A stretch of DNA of 64,000 nucleotides from Myroides profundi (GCF_000833025.1 NZ_CP010817.1:2914001-2978000), one strand, 5' to 3'; shown: positions 16,731 through 26,157, counted from the stretch's first letter. Translations and numbers: made by a program. Notes: generated by a model from the letters alone, not told the origin.

Positions 16731-17942
16731 ATGAAAAAGTCGATTATATTTTTATCAATAGCTACAAGTATTCTATTCTTTAGTTGTAAGAATGCTGAAG
16801 AAGACCATTCTGGCCATGATCACGAAAACGAAAAAACGGAGAGTACTACAAAAACAGAAGCGAAAGAAGAATCTGCTAATAAAGAGGTAGAGCTTAACCA
16901 AGCTCAATACACTGCTTCTAACATTCAGCTTGGACAAATACAACAAAAAAACTTAAGTGATGTCATTCGAGTTAATGGTAATACTGAGCTTCCTGCGCAA
17001 AGTCAGGCTGATGTATCTTCTTTTTTAAGTGGTACAATCACAAATATCAATGTGAATTTAGGAGACTATGTAAAAAAAGGGCAAACAATAGCAACTATAG
17101 ATAGTCCTGAGTATATTCAGCTGCAAGAGGAATACCTCGTTTCTAAAAACACATTAGAATATTTAGAGCTAGAGTATAAACGTCAGCAAACTCTAAGAGC
17201 AGAAAATGTCAACTCTGAAAAGACCTTTCAGAAGACTAAATCAGACTTAAATATTGAACGCGCAAGATATCAATCTTTAAGCAATAGACTAAGTTTAGTT
17301 AATACAGCTCCTGGATCTATTTCTAAATCGCTGAGAATAGTATCTCCTATCTCTGGTAATATAGCTACTATACCAGTCAAAATAGGTACTAATGTTATGG
17401 CAGGACAATCTCTTTTTACTATTGTAGATAACTCTAGAATTCACCTAGATTTATTAGTGTATGAAAAAGATATGCCTTTTATCAAAATAGGACAAAAGGT
17501 TTCTTTTAACTTTACTAATATCAATAATTCAGAGGTAACTGCTACTATCTTTAGTATCAATAAATCTTTTGAACCTGGCACTAAAACCGTAATTGTACAT
17601 GCTAATATTGACAATGTGCCTGAGACTCTGATACCTGGACTTTATGTAAATGCATTAGTACATATCGGAGAGAAAACAGTTGACGCTCTACCTAATGACG
17701 CGATTGTCAAAGCAGATGGACGTGAGTTTATTTTCATTCTTGAAGAAGCTCATAAAGAAGAGAGTGGTATGTCATATCACTTCCAAAGAATCGAAGTCAA
17801 AACGGGAGTATCAGAATTAGGGTACTCACAGGTAACAGTCTTACAAGATATTCCTAAAGACAGTCAGATAGTGCTATCTGGTGCTTATTATATCCAAAGC
17901 CACTTGATCAAAAACGAAGGAGGCGGAGGGCACTCTCATTAA
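16731..17942 (+). CDS. CzcB-type periplasmic adaptor (membrane fusion lipoprotein)
   Basis: The 403-residue protein starts with a lipoprotein signal (SILFFSCKNAEED, Cys near residue 19), followed by a His-rich stretch HSGHDHENE that may bind metal. A biotinyl-lipoyl-like hairpin domain (NINVNLGDYVKKGQTIATID) flanks a coiled-coil hairpin (about residues 130-190), then beta-barrel and membrane-proximal domains. It ends with another His pair (GGGHSH). It links the RND pump with the fused outer-membrane channel. The gene starts 10 bases after the pump gene, so both are translated from one message, and a strong terminator follows. Confidence 0.9.
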   Translation: MKKSIIFLSIATSILFFSCKNAEEDHSGHDHENEKTESTTKTEAKEESANKEVELNQAQYTASNIQLGQIQQKNLSDVIRVNGNTELPAQSQADVSSFLSGTITNINVNLGDYVKKGQTIATIDSPEYIQLQEEYLVSKNTLEYLELEYKRQQTLRAENVNSEKTFQKTKSDLNIERARYQSLSNRLSLVNTAPGSISKSLRIVSPISGNIATIPVKIGTNVMAGQSLFTIVDNSRIHLDLLVYEKDMPFIKIGQKVSFNFTNINNSEVTATIFSINKSFEPGTKTVIVHANIDNVPETLIPGLYVNALVHIGEKTVDALPNDAIVKADGREFIFILEEAHKEESGMSYHFQRIEVKTGVSELGYSQVTVLQDIPKDSQIVLSGAYYIQSHLIKNEGGGGHSH

Positions 17943-17955
17943 GCTAATTATAACA

Positions 17956-17986
17956 AATAAAGGCTATCCTAGTGATAGCCTTTATT
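17956..17986 (+). terminator. Terminator of the metal-efflux operon
   Basis: A perfect 13-bp stem AATAAAGGCTATC/GATAGCCTTTATT with a 5-base loop begins 14 bases past the adaptor stop. The U tract is short because the stem itself ends in T residues. Confidence 0.8.
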
Positions 17987-18143
17987 CATTTATATATCGT
18001 TATTAAATTGATTCTATGCTATAAAATCATCAGAATTGCGTGCAATACCCGTGATGTATTGTTGCTAGAAATAGAATATTCTATAAATTCAGCTACTACT
18101 GCAGGAAAAAACATTTATCTCTATGACGAATTACTCTACTCAC

Positions 18144-18986
18144 TTATCGCTTAATAGCTTTAATCATTCTATCATTTCCTACCATATCTTTTCTTAACTC
18201 TACAGCTGTGAAATCAAGGGATTCAAACAATGTTTTAGTCTCCTCTCCTAGATATTGATTAATTTCATAGAATAACATACCTCCTGTTTGTAAGTTGTTA
18301 TTAGCTAGATGAGCTATTTTTCTATAGAATATCAGTGGATCATTATCTTCTACGAATAGAGCTAAATGAGGTTCATAATCTAATACATTCTTTTTTATTT
18401 CTACTTTTTCTAAGTTGCGTACATAAGGAGGATTAGATACGATAATATCGTACTGACTCTTCAAATTTTCTAGTTGTAATACATCTTGTAATACCGTTTC
18501 TACAGCCACTCCATTACTTACTGCATTCTGTTTCGCTACTTCTAAAGCCTTGTCAGAAACATCCATTAAAGTAACTCTAGCTAGAGGTAATTCATTTGCT
18601 AATGTTATCCCTATACAGCCACTTCCTGTTCCGATGTCTAATATCCTAACAGGTTTAGATGGATTGACACTATTTATTATCCATTCTACTAATTCTTCTG
18701 TTTCTGCTCTCGGAATAAGAGTAAATTCATTTACTTTAAAGATCAATCCATAAAAATAGGCTTGCCCAAAGATATATTGAATTGGTTTTTCTTGTTTTAA
18801 TTCTTCTAATACAGATTCCCATACTGCTACCTTATCTGTCTGCATCGTTGGATTCATGACTAGATCAATTCTAGTCTTCCCTTCTATTTCTTCCAAAGCA
18901 ATCAAAAATAATTGCTCCGCTTCCACAGCATCATAAACAGGAGTTAAACTCTCTTTAAAACAGGATTGGTAGTACTTTATCTGCAT
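18144..18986 (-). CDS. prmC: Peptide chain release factor N5-glutamine methyltransferase
   Basis: This 280-residue protein methylates the Gln of the GGQ motif in release factors. It has the PrmC helical N-terminal domain (with KPIQYIFGQAYFYGL and EFTLIPRAETEELVEW), the SAM motif RILDIGTGSGCIGITLA (about residues 113-129) and the catalytic NPPY in IIVSNPPYVRN. One of its substrates, RF2, is encoded at 27713-28811 in this window. It is divergent from ribD with a short shared region. Length and motifs are normal. Confidence 0.95.
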   Translation of the reverse strand: MQIKYYQSCFKESLTPVYDAVEAEQLFLIALEEIEGKTRIDLVMNPTMQTDKVAVWESVLEELKQEKPIQYIFGQAYFYGLIFKVNEFTLIPRAETEELVEWIINSVNPSKPVRILDIGTGSGCIGITLANELPLARVTLMDVSDKALEVAKQNAVSNGVAVETVLQDVLQLENLKSQYDIIVSNPPYVRNLEKVEIKKNVLDYEPHLALFVEDNDPLIFYRKIAHLANNNLQTGGMLFYEINQYLGEETKTLFESLDFTAVELRKDMVGNDRMIKAIKR

Positions 18987-19048
18987 AGTATTCTTTAAAA
19001 AACAAATGTTTTAGTTTAATTTTGTTCAAAGATACATTATTATCAATT

Positions 19049-20092
19049 TTGGAAAGACACGAATTATATATTTCTCGCTGTATTCAGTTAGCACTACAAG
19101 GAACTTATGCTGCTATGCCTAATCCTTCTGTAGGAGCTGTGGTAGTACACAACAATCGCATTATCGGAGAAGGCTTCACTTCTCCTTATGGAGGTCCTCA
19201 TGCTGAGCCTAATGCAATAGCATCTGTTCAGAATCAAGAACTACTAAAAGAGAGTACTTTATACGTCAGTCTAGAGCCATGTAGTCACTTTGGTAAGACT
19301 CCTCCGTGCTGTGACTTGGTAATCGAAAAGAAGATACCTAAAGTCGTTATCGGTACTGTAGATCCCTTTGCAAAAGTATGTGGTAGAGGAATCCAAAAAA
19401 TGCGTGATGCAGGAATAGAAGTAATAGTAGGTGTGTTAGAAAAAGAATGCCAAGAGAGTAACAAGCGCTTTTTTACATTTCACAATCAAAAGCGCCCTTA
19501 TATTATCTTAAAATGGGCTGAGTCTATAGATCACTTTATCGCTCCTATACAAAGAACTACTAATAGACCTTTCTGGATATCAAATACCTATTCTAAACAA
19601 TTAGTACATCAATGGAGAAGTGAAGAAATGGCTTTCTTAGTAGGTACACAGACAGTTCTTAGTGATAATCCTTCTCTTACTACAAGAGATTGGTACGGCA
19701 AAAGCCCTATCCGTGTATTCATTGATAGAGTTGGCAAAATAGATAATTCCTTTAGCATTAAAGATAATAGTGTCAAAACGATCTGTATAACGGCTAAACA
19801 AGACTTACTCTCTACTGATAATCTAATCTATGAGTATGCAGATTTTAATCAACCTCTAGTACCACAGATTCTTGATATTTTATACAGACATCAGATTATG
19901 TCTGTTGTAGTAGAAGGCGGTTCTCATACACTTCAGCATTTTATTGATGCAGAGTTATGGGATGAGGCAAGAGTTTTTATTGGAAATACACCAATAGTAG
20001 AAGGCATCCCTGCTCCTCATCTTTCAGGATTTGATAAAGTAGTAAAACATCGTATTTTAGACAACGAATTAAGAAAAGTATATCGCAAATAA
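19049..20092 (+). CDS. ribD: Bifunctional riboflavin biosynthesis deaminase/reductase RibD
   Basis: The N-terminal deaminase domain has the zinc motif HAEPNAI and PCSHFGKTPPCC; the C-terminal reductase domain follows from about residue 145 (RPYIILKWAESID). It carries out the second and third steps of riboflavin synthesis. There is no ATG at the head: the frame opens with TTG at 19022 or TTG at 19049. I prefer 19049 (reading M-ERHELYISRC), because family members start a few residues before the Y-I-x-R-C helix and a TAATTTTG promoter-like box at 19017-19024 would put the transcript start after 19022. From 19049 the protein is 347 residues. Its stop overlaps the next ATG by one base. Confidence 0.88.
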   Translation: MERHELYISRCIQLALQGTYAAMPNPSVGAVVVHNNRIIGEGFTSPYGGPHAEPNAIASVQNQELLKESTLYVSLEPCSHFGKTPPCCDLVIEKKIPKVVIGTVDPFAKVCGRGIQKMRDAGIEVIVGVLEKECQESNKRFFTFHNQKRPYIILKWAESIDHFIAPIQRTTNRPFWISNTYSKQLVHQWRSEEMAFLVGTQTVLSDNPSLTTRDWYGKSPIRVFIDRVGKIDNSFSIKDNSVKTICITAKQDLLSTDNLIYEYADFNQPLVPQILDILYRHQIMSVVVEGGSHTLQHFIDAELWDEARVFIGNTPIVEGIPAPHLSGFDKVVKHRILDNELRKVYRK

Positions 20093-20718
20093 TGGCAGAA
20101 GCATTAGATTCATATAAAACAATAAGTAGACCAACAGAAGAAGTATTGTACAAAGAAAAGAATAGTAAGTTTTTTGGCTATGCTTTTCCTATTCAACGTG
20201 AAGAAGAAGTAAAAGAGATCATCGATCGCATCAAGAAAGAGCATTATAATGCACGTCACTGGTGCTATGCTTTTCAACTTGGAGCAGAACAGGTATACTA
20301 TCGTGCTAATGATGATGGAGAACCTAGTAATACTGCTGGTGCGCCTATCTATGGACAAATACAATCTTATGATGTCACAGATATTCTAATCGTAGTGGTT
20401 CGTTATTTCGGTGGTATAAAGCTGGGCGTAGGAGGACTTATCACTGCCTATCGTGCAGCAGCGCAGATGGCCATGGAAGAAGCGGACATTATAGAGAAAA
20501 CCATTGATAAGAAGTTTAAAGTTCGCTTTGAATACAAAGACATGAACAATGTCATGCGTGTAATCAAAGAAAAAGACTTAAACATTCTAAGTCAAAAAAT
20601 GGAAATGAGTTGTGAAATAGAGTTATCTATACGCAAAAATGAATATGAACAAGCGCTAGCTGCCTTTGTTCCATTTTATGAAGTAAAAGTTGTCGAAGAA
20701 ACGGATGAAGCATACTAG
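20092..20718 (+). CDS. YigZ/IMPACT family protein
   Basis: The 208-residue protein has the UPF0029 (IMPACT) domain with KNSKFFGYAFPI, ARHWCYAFQLG, DDGEPSNTAGAPI and VVRYFGGIKLGVGGLITAYR, all hallmarks of YigZ. A C-terminal ferredoxin-like domain (DUF1949 type) follows. The molecular role of the family in bacteria is unclear; the eukaryotic relative IMPACT acts in translational stress control. Start ATG overlaps the ribD stop (TAATG), so it is translationally coupled to ribD. Confidence 0.92.
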   Translation: MAEALDSYKTISRPTEEVLYKEKNSKFFGYAFPIQREEEVKEIIDRIKKEHYNARHWCYAFQLGAEQVYYRANDDGEPSNTAGAPIYGQIQSYDVTDILIVVVRYFGGIKLGVGGLITAYRAAAQMAMEEADIIEKTIDKKFKVRFEYKDMNNVMRVIKEKDLNILSQKMEMSCEIELSIRKNEYEQALAAFVPFYEVKVVEETDEAY

Positions 20719-20819
20719 CTTTATTCCTTATCTTGATTCAATGATCTATCTTAGATACAATTAGCTTTTCTCTTTTTTTGTAGTTTCAGCACTGAAAAAA
20801 TACTGTTGAGTTAAATATA

Positions 20820-20852
20820 TTGTTTTTCTATTCGTGTACCTGCTTATATTTG
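20820..20852 (+). promoter_or_regulatory. Bacteroidota promoter of the alpha/beta hydrolase gene
   Basis: TTG at 20820-20822, a 22-base spacer and TATATTTG at 20845-20852 match the Bacteroidota consensus fully. The ATG at 20868 follows at 15 bases, which also shows that the upstream in-frame ATG at 20820 cannot be the start. Confidence 0.7.
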
Positions 20853-20867
20853 AGTAAAAATATAACT

Positions 20868-21905
20868 ATGCGTTGGAAAATACTTGCGACAATCTTCTCT
20901 ATCTTTCTTGTTATTTTTCTTTATTTTTTCTTTTTAGGAAGTCAAGATTTTGATGATACAACGATTAAACAAAAGGAAGTAATCTTTACTTCACAAGGAG
21001 AAGAACTGTCTGCAACTTTATTTCTTCCTAAAAAAGAGTTTTTCAAAACTGCTCCTGTAGCTATATTTATTCATGGAGATGGACCACAAAACAAAACCTC
21101 TAACTCAGGCTACCTTCCTTTAATACATCATCTAGTTGACCAAGGTATTGCAGTGTTTACTTGGGATAAAAAAGGAGTTGATAAAAGTAAAGGAAATTGG
21201 TTAAATCAATCAATCACAGACAGAGCTGTAGAAGCTAAAGATGCGTTTGACTTTCTAGTAAACGATAAAGGGGTCTCTCCTAATAGAATTGGATATCTAG
21301 GTTTCTCTCAAGGAGGCTGGGTTATCCCAAAAGCAGCTATCCTTACTAAGCCTGCCTTCTCTGTTATCATCGGAGGAGCTGTTAATTGGATGGATCAAGG
21401 TTATTACTACACAACGAAACGCCTAAAAGAAGAAGGATACTCAGAACAAGAAATAAAACAGAAAGCAGATTCCATACAGCAAGCGGACTATAAACTATTC
21501 ACTGATTTTAATGATTGTACAATTAAAGAATCAGAAATAGAAAAAGATAGATTCTTATTCATTGCTAGAAATTTCAAAGCAGATGCTTCTGTTGATTTAC
21601 AAAATATGCAAGGTCCTCTATTAGCCTTATGGGGAAGTGATGACCTTAATGTACCTGCTGATAAAAATGCACAACTGTATCAACAATATACTTCTAAAAG
21701 AAAATCAGACACTACCACTATCAAGGTATATCCAAGAAGTACACATGGTCTACTCAATGCAAAGTTGTTCAACTATCAATTAGATGCGCAATGGCCTAAA
21801 TGGAAAAAGTGGTTATTTGTCTTCCAAGGACGCAAAGCTTATAGTACAAATACTTTATTTGACATCTCTAACTTTATACTTATAGCCAATAAAAAAACTG
21901 AATAA
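20868..21905 (+). CDS. Membrane-anchored or exported alpha/beta hydrolase
   Basis: From the ATG at 20868 the protein has 345 residues. It begins with an uncleaved or cleaved hydrophobic segment (ATIFSIFLVIFLYFFFLG). The alpha/beta-hydrolase core shows the oxyanion region VAIFIHGDGPQNK, the nucleophile elbow LGFSQGGW (Ser), an acid candidate in LWGSDDLNVPAD and the catalytic His in RSTHGLLNAK. It probably acts in the periplasm as an esterase or peptidase-like hydrolase; the substrate is unknown. It is a single gene with its own promoter and shares a bidirectional terminator with the next gene. Confidence 0.85.
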   Translation: MRWKILATIFSIFLVIFLYFFFLGSQDFDDTTIKQKEVIFTSQGEELSATLFLPKKEFFKTAPVAIFIHGDGPQNKTSNSGYLPLIHHLVDQGIAVFTWDKKGVDKSKGNWLNQSITDRAVEAKDAFDFLVNDKGVSPNRIGYLGFSQGGWVIPKAAILTKPAFSVIIGGAVNWMDQGYYYTTKRLKEEGYSEQEIKQKADSIQQADYKLFTDFNDCTIKESEIEKDRFLFIARNFKADASVDLQNMQGPLLALWGSDDLNVPADKNAQLYQQYTSKRKSDTTTIKVYPRSTHGLLNAKLFNYQLDAQWPKWKKWLFVFQGRKAYSTNTLFDISNFILIANKKTE

Positions 21906-21925
21906 TAGCATATTATTACTCAGTT
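21896..21925. terminator. Bidirectional terminator
   Basis: AACTGAATAATA pairs with TATTATTACTCAGTT (a small bulge) between the convergent hydrolase and carboxypeptidase-like genes, with A/T tracts on both sides (AAAAAAACTG before, CTCTTTTATT after). Confidence 0.7.
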
Positions 21926-21963
21926 TCTCTTTTATTATTATCTATAATTCTTCAATAGAACCA

Positions 21964-22704
21964 TTATTCTTCTAAATCCATAAAACCTAAAAAGTCAATA
22001 TATTCTTGAGCTAAATAAAGTTTAAAACCTTCTGTACGTTCTACTTTCATTCTTTCAAAACTAGGCTGAGCTACTACATAGTAAAGAAAAGCCTCTAAAC
22101 GCTCTTGAGGTATTTTAAAGTCCTCTAACAGTTCTTCTCTAGTATAATCCTCTAAAAACTGCTGTACTTTAATATCTAATTTCTCATATAGAATCGCTTG
22201 TTTATCTCTTTTCTTTTGCCCAGATAACATATTAACTAAAGCATCTAAACTAATTCCCATTCCATAGTTCGATGTTGAAGAAAAAACAGTATTGTTCTTT
22301 TTATAACGTTTCTCTGCCGCTGTAAGATTTTTATTAGGTACTCCTTCAAAAAAGTCATCACCAAAATCTTTGCGAACAATGATAATTTCATCTAAGGACT
22401 GCCCCTTCTTAGTCATTAGTACATTGAATCTACTCGCTTTCAAATCTTCTTTGCCAATAATATAATTAACAGAGGCTAACTTTTTATCAGAAAAACGAAT
22501 AGTATCTCCAATAGCTGCATCCATGATAAAATAACCACGCCCATCAGCTTTAGTCACTTCTTTACTTCTTTTATTTTCAATAGTAACAGGCACTACGTTT
22601 CCATCATATAAACGTACACGACCATCTAATAATTTTGGTTCTTGTGCATACGTTCCTATTGATAAAAGTGTACCTAGGCTCATCAGCCAATATACTGGTT
22701 TCAT
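21964..22704 (-). CDS. Secreted protein with carboxypeptidase-like regulatory domain
   Basis: The 246-residue protein has a signal peptide (PVYWLMSLGTLLSIGTYAQ) and a small N-terminal beta-sandwich of the carboxypeptidase-regulatory-like type (LLDGRVRLYDGNVVPVTIEN, then GYFIMDAAIGDTIRFS, residues about 23-90). A helical C-terminal half follows (LDALVNMLSGQKKRD, YTREELLEDFKIPQERLEA). Proteins of this layout are common in Flavobacteriia and of unknown role; they sit in the periplasm or outer membrane. No catalytic residues are visible. It stands alone between the hydrolase terminator and the thioesterase gene. Confidence 0.75.
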   Translation of the reverse strand: MKPVYWLMSLGTLLSIGTYAQEPKLLDGRVRLYDGNVVPVTIENKRSKEVTKADGRGYFIMDAAIGDTIRFSDKKLASVNYIIGKEDLKASRFNVLMTKKGQSLDEIIIVRKDFGDDFFEGVPNKNLTAAEKRYKKNNTVFSSTSNYGMGISLDALVNMLSGQKKRDKQAILYEKLDIKVQQFLEDYTREELLEDFKIPQERLEAFLYYVVAQPSFERMKVERTEGFKLYLAQEYIDFLGFMDLEE

Positions 22705-22842
22705 AATTTATAATCTTTTGTGTAAATATAAATATTTGTTTTAAGTATTCTTGTACGCAATTTGTCTTTTTTACCTTTTAAAACATCGAATAATAAAACA
22801 AAGAGATCGAATAATCCGTTTTATACAACGAAATAATCAACA

Positions 22843-23250
22843 CTATTCTTGTATTGCATTAATTTTATTAACAACATAATCTGGTGCAGCCATTGGTCTT
22901 CCCGTTTCCATATTCACAAACACTAAAACGGAATTACCTGTTGTCAATAAATCCCCTTTTTCGTTATATAGTTCATAATCAAATTCTATCTTCACCGAAC
23001 TCAGTTTTTTAAAGATCGTACGTATGGTTAAATCGTCATCATAGAAAGCCGATTTCTTATAATTCATTGTCAAAGACACCACAGGTAGCATTACCCCTAG
23101 CTCCTCCATTTTTTTATACGATATACCTAAGTTCCTCAGCCACTCAACTCTCCCAATTTCAAAGTATTGTGCATAATTACCATGATATACAACGCCCATT
23201 TTATCTGTCTCCGCATAACGTACGCGAACCTTATAATCAAAATATTTCAT
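22843..23250 (-). CDS. YbgC-type acyl-CoA thioesterase
   Basis: I start this at 23250 (MKYFDYKVRVRYAETDKMGV) because hotdog thioesterases of the 4-hydroxybenzoyl-CoA type begin just before the R-Y-A-E-T-D motif; an upstream in-frame ATG adds 16 Lys/Ile-rich codons that look non-coding. The catalytic Asp in YAETDKMGVVYHGNY and GRVEWLRNLG are typical. The 135-residue protein should hydrolyse short acyl-CoA or acyl-ACP thioesters in the cytoplasm. It is divergent from dnaA. Confidence 0.88.
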   Translation of the reverse strand: MKYFDYKVRVRYAETDKMGVVYHGNYAQYFEIGRVEWLRNLGISYKKMEELGVMLPVVSLTMNYKKSAFYDDDLTIRTIFKKLSSVKIEFDYELYNEKGDLLTTGNSVLVFVNMETGRPMAAPDYVVNKINAIQE

Positions 23251-23437
23251 AATCTTTCTAATAAACTTGTGAGTTATTTTTTTTCTTATACTTAACAAAT
23301 TATTTTATACTTTGCAATGACAAAAAGGTTTTTTTATCCCAAAAATTGTTCACATATTTGCCACTGAAATAAGAGGTCATTTTCTCCCCTTGAAAATCCC
23401 TCAAAAGTAGTAACTGTTTTTATAATTCTAACCTAAA

Positions 23438-24877
23438 ATGCACGATAATACAATTAAGACAGCAGAATCTGTATGGAATAATTGTCTTGAATTCATAAAG
23501 GATAACATCCAAGAACAAGCATTCAAGACATGGTTCATGCCTATTAAGGCTATTGAGCTTACAGAGAATGCTCTTTATATTCAGGTGCCTAGTAAGTTTT
23601 TTTACGAGTGGTTGGAAGAACACTATGTAAAAATCCTAAAAGTAGCCCTAACAAAACAGTTAGGAGCTGAAGCAAAGTTATTGTATAAGATTCAGATGGA
23701 AACTCCTTCTGGAAACAAACAACCTTATACAGAACAATTACCAAGTACACAAAGAGGTCCCGTAAAACCTCAAGAGTTAGATGTACCTATTCAAAACAAG
23801 AATCCAGAATTAAAAAACCCTTTTGTAATTCCTGGAATCAGAAACGTAAAAATCGAATCTCAGTTAAATTCAAACTATTCATTTGATAACTTCTTAGAAG
23901 GTGATTCAAATAGATTGGCACGTTCTGCCGGTATGGCTGTTGCGAATAAACCAGGTGGTACTTCTTTTAACCCACTTCTTATTTTTGGAGGAGTTGGACT
24001 AGGAAAGACTCACTTAGCACACGCTATCGGTGTTGAAATTAAAGATCTTTATCCAGAAAAAACTGTCTTGTACATTTCTGCAGAAGTCTTTACTCAACAG
24101 TATATCGACTCTGTACGTAAGAATACACGTAATGACTTTATCTACTTCTATCAATTAATAGATGTACTTATCGTCGATGATATTCAATTCTTATCAGGTA
24201 AATCAGGTACACAAGATGTGTTTTTCCATATCTTCAACCATTTACACCAAAATGGTAAACAAGTAATTCTTACTTCTGATAAAGCACCAGTAGATATTCA
24301 AGATATCGAACAACGTCTTTTATCTCGTTTTAAATGGGGATTATCTGCAGAGATATCACACCCAGATTTTGAAACAAGAGTAAAAATTGTTGAAGGAATA
24401 TTATTCCGTGATGGAGTAGATATGCCAAAAGAAATAATCGAATATGTAGCTAAAAATGTAAATTCTAATATTAGAGAATTAGAAGGAGCTATCATTTCAT
24501 TAATCGCTCAATCTTCATTTAATAAGCGTGAAGTAACAATTGACTTAGCAAGACAAGTTGTTGAGAAATTTGTGAAGAGTGTGAAGAGAGAAATCTCTAT
24601 CGATTATATTCAAAAAATTGTTTCTGATTATTTCCAAATGGATACAGAAACATTACGTTCTAAGACGAGAAAAAGAAACATAGTTCAAGCTAGACAACTA
24701 GCGATGTTCTTTGCTAAAAAATACACTAAAGCTTCTTTAGCTTCTATTGGTTCACAAATAGGAGATAGAGATCACGCTACGGTATTACACGCTTGCAAAA
24801 CTGTGGATAATTTATTAGAAACGGATAAGGAGTTTAAGAAATTCCACGATGATATAAATATTAAATTCAGTATGTAA
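23438..24877 (+). CDS. dnaA: Chromosomal replication initiator DnaA
   Basis: The 479-residue protein has domain I (residues about 5-90, with FKTWFMPIKAIEL), a linker, and the AAA+ domain with Walker A in FGGVGLGKTHLAHAIG (about 181-196). Walker B is LIVDDIQFLSGK (about 243), sensor residues lie in RLLSRFKWGL, and the DNA-binding domain IV carries DRDHATVLHACK near the C-terminus. It starts replication by melting oriC when bound to ATP. Its stop overlaps the phosphatase ATG by one base. I did not find a convincing array of DnaA boxes next to it. Confidence 0.98.
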   Translation: MHDNTIKTAESVWNNCLEFIKDNIQEQAFKTWFMPIKAIELTENALYIQVPSKFFYEWLEEHYVKILKVALTKQLGAEAKLLYKIQMETPSGNKQPYTEQLPSTQRGPVKPQELDVPIQNKNPELKNPFVIPGIRNVKIESQLNSNYSFDNFLEGDSNRLARSAGMAVANKPGGTSFNPLLIFGGVGLGKTHLAHAIGVEIKDLYPEKTVLYISAEVFTQQYIDSVRKNTRNDFIYFYQLIDVLIVDDIQFLSGKSGTQDVFFHIFNHLHQNGKQVILTSDKAPVDIQDIEQRLLSRFKWGLSAEISHPDFETRVKIVEGILFRDGVDMPKEIIEYVAKNVNSNIRELEGAIISLIAQSSFNKREVTIDLARQVVEKFVKSVKREISIDYIQKIVSDYFQMDTETLRSKTRKRNIVQARQLAMFFAKKYTKASLASIGSQIGDRDHATVLHACKTVDNLLETDKEFKKFHDDINIKFSM

Positions 24878-25332
24878 TGACAAAAGTATTGATGGTTTGT
24901 TTAGGCAATATTTGCCGTTCGCCTTTAGCAGAAGGAATATTACAATCAAAGCTTTCTAAAGAAAGTTTTTTTGTTGATTCAGCTGGTACTGGAGATTGGC
25001 ATATAGGCAGCCAACCAGACAAACGATCAATAGCTGTTGCCAAAAAATACAATATTGATTTAACTACACAACGAGCAAGACAGTTTAAAGTAAGTGACTT
25101 TACTAATTTTGATCGCATCTATGTGATGGACAAATCTAATTACGAAAATGTAATTAAATTAGCACCTAGTCAAGAAGCTAAAAATAAAATAAAGTTAATT
25201 CTTAATGAAAACACACCAGGTCAAAACCTAGAAGTACCTGATCCTTATTTTGGAGGAGATGATGGTTTTGAACATGTTTTTCATCTTTTAGATGAAGTTT
25301 GTAATGTAATAGCCAAAGATTTAAAATCTTAG
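24877..25332 (+). CDS. Low-molecular-weight protein tyrosine phosphatase
   Basis: The 151-residue protein opens with the LMW-PTP P-loop VCLGNICRSPLAEG (Cys near residue 8, Arg near residue 14) and has the general acid Asp in VPDPYFGGDDGFEHVFHL. It removes phosphate from tyrosine in proteins. Some relatives act as arsenate reductases, but the DPYF motif and the position behind dnaA favour a phosphatase. The ATG overlaps the dnaA stop, so the gene is translationally coupled to dnaA. A strong terminator follows. Confidence 0.92.
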   Translation: MTKVLMVCLGNICRSPLAEGILQSKLSKESFFVDSAGTGDWHIGSQPDKRSIAVAKKYNIDLTTQRARQFKVSDFTNFDRIYVMDKSNYENVIKLAPSQEAKNKIKLILNENTPGQNLEVPDPYFGGDDGFEHVFHLLDEVCNVIAKDLKS

Positions 25333-25344
25333 ATATATGTAAGT

Positions 25345-25380
25345 AAAAGGAAGAAAGTCATTTTCTTCCTTTTCTTTTTT
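25345..25380 (+). terminator. Terminator after dnaA and the phosphatase gene
   Basis: AAAAGGAAGAAA pairs with TTTTCTTCCTTTT and is followed by CTTTTTT, 12 bases past the phosphatase stop. Confidence 0.8.
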
Positions 25381-25431
25381 GTACTATACTTTATCTTTAC
25401 CTTTGTACCCTATTTGAGAGAAATTTAACAA

Positions 25432-26157
25432 ATGACAAATAATATACCTACAGGTACACTATACCTAATCCCTATCACTCTAGGAGACACTACAAATCCT
25501 ATGGACGTTTTGCCACAAACTGTGAAACGTGCTATCGAAATGCTTGACATATTCATAGTTGAAAATGAAAAAACAGCAAGACGTTTTATTAAAAGTATTT
25601 GCCCTGAAAAGAAACAATCAGAGCTTATCCTATTTCCTTTGAATAAACACACTGAAGTAAGTGAATATAAAGAATATATCAAACCTTTATTAGAAGGAAA
25701 AAGCGTTGGTGTAATGAGTGAAGCAGGTTGTCCTGGTGTCGCTGACCCTGGAGCAGTTATCGTAGACCTAGCTCATAAAAGAAATATTAAAGTAACTCCT
25801 TTAGTGGGACCCTCTTCTATCCTATTATCCGTTATGGCTTCAGGAATGAACGGACAGAGCTTTGCCTTCAATGGATACCTACCGATAGATAAAAGTGATA
25901 AAAAGAGTGCTCTTAAAGCTTTAGAGAGAACTTCTCAAGAGAAAAACCAATCACAATTATTTATAGAAACTCCATATAGAAATAATCAACTGTTACAAGA
26001 TATGGTACAGATATTAAATCCTAACACCCTTATCTGCGTAGCTTGCGATATCACATTAGAGACAGAGTTTATACAGACTAAACCAGCGTCTCAATGGAAA
26101 AACACAAAAGAAGACTTACATAAAAGACCTTGTATCTTTATCATTCACAAGAACTAA
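25432..26157 (+). CDS. RsmI-related SAM-dependent methyltransferase (tetrapyrrole methylase fold)
   Basis: This 241-residue protein has the RsmI-type layout: GTLYLIPITLGDT at the N-terminus in place of the usual GTLYLVATPIGN, EAGCPGVADPG (compare SDAGTPLISDPG), the glycine-rich VTPLVGPSSILLSVMASG and FNGYLP. RsmI 2'-O-methylates C1402 of 16S rRNA. The departures from the canonical motifs suggest a paralogue that is common in Bacteroidota and may have a different target. It has its own unit between two terminators. Confidence 0.82.
   Translation: MTNNIPTGTLYLIPITLGDTTNPMDVLPQTVKRAIEMLDIFIVENEKTARRFIKSICPEKKQSELILFPLNKHTEVSEYKEYIKPLLEGKSVGVMSEAGCPGVADPGAVIVDLAHKRNIKVTPLVGPSSILLSVMASGMNGQSFAFNGYLPIDKSDKKSALKALERTSQEKNQSQLFIETPYRNNQLLQDMVQILNPNTLICVACDITLETEFIQTKPASQWKNTKEDLHKRPCIFIIHKN

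Noticed and set aside
17972..18154. A 60-codon ORF after the CzcB gene
   Set aside because: It starts inside the terminator hairpin and has no coding character.
23300..23437. oriC next to dnaA
   Set aside because: I found only one poor match to a DnaA box (TTGTTCACA) and no cluster or AT-rich unwinding repeats that differ from the background.
24877..25332. Arsenate reductase for the ars operon
   Set aside because: It is an LMW phosphatase-type gene coupled to dnaA, 16 kb from the ars genes; nothing specific points to arsenate.
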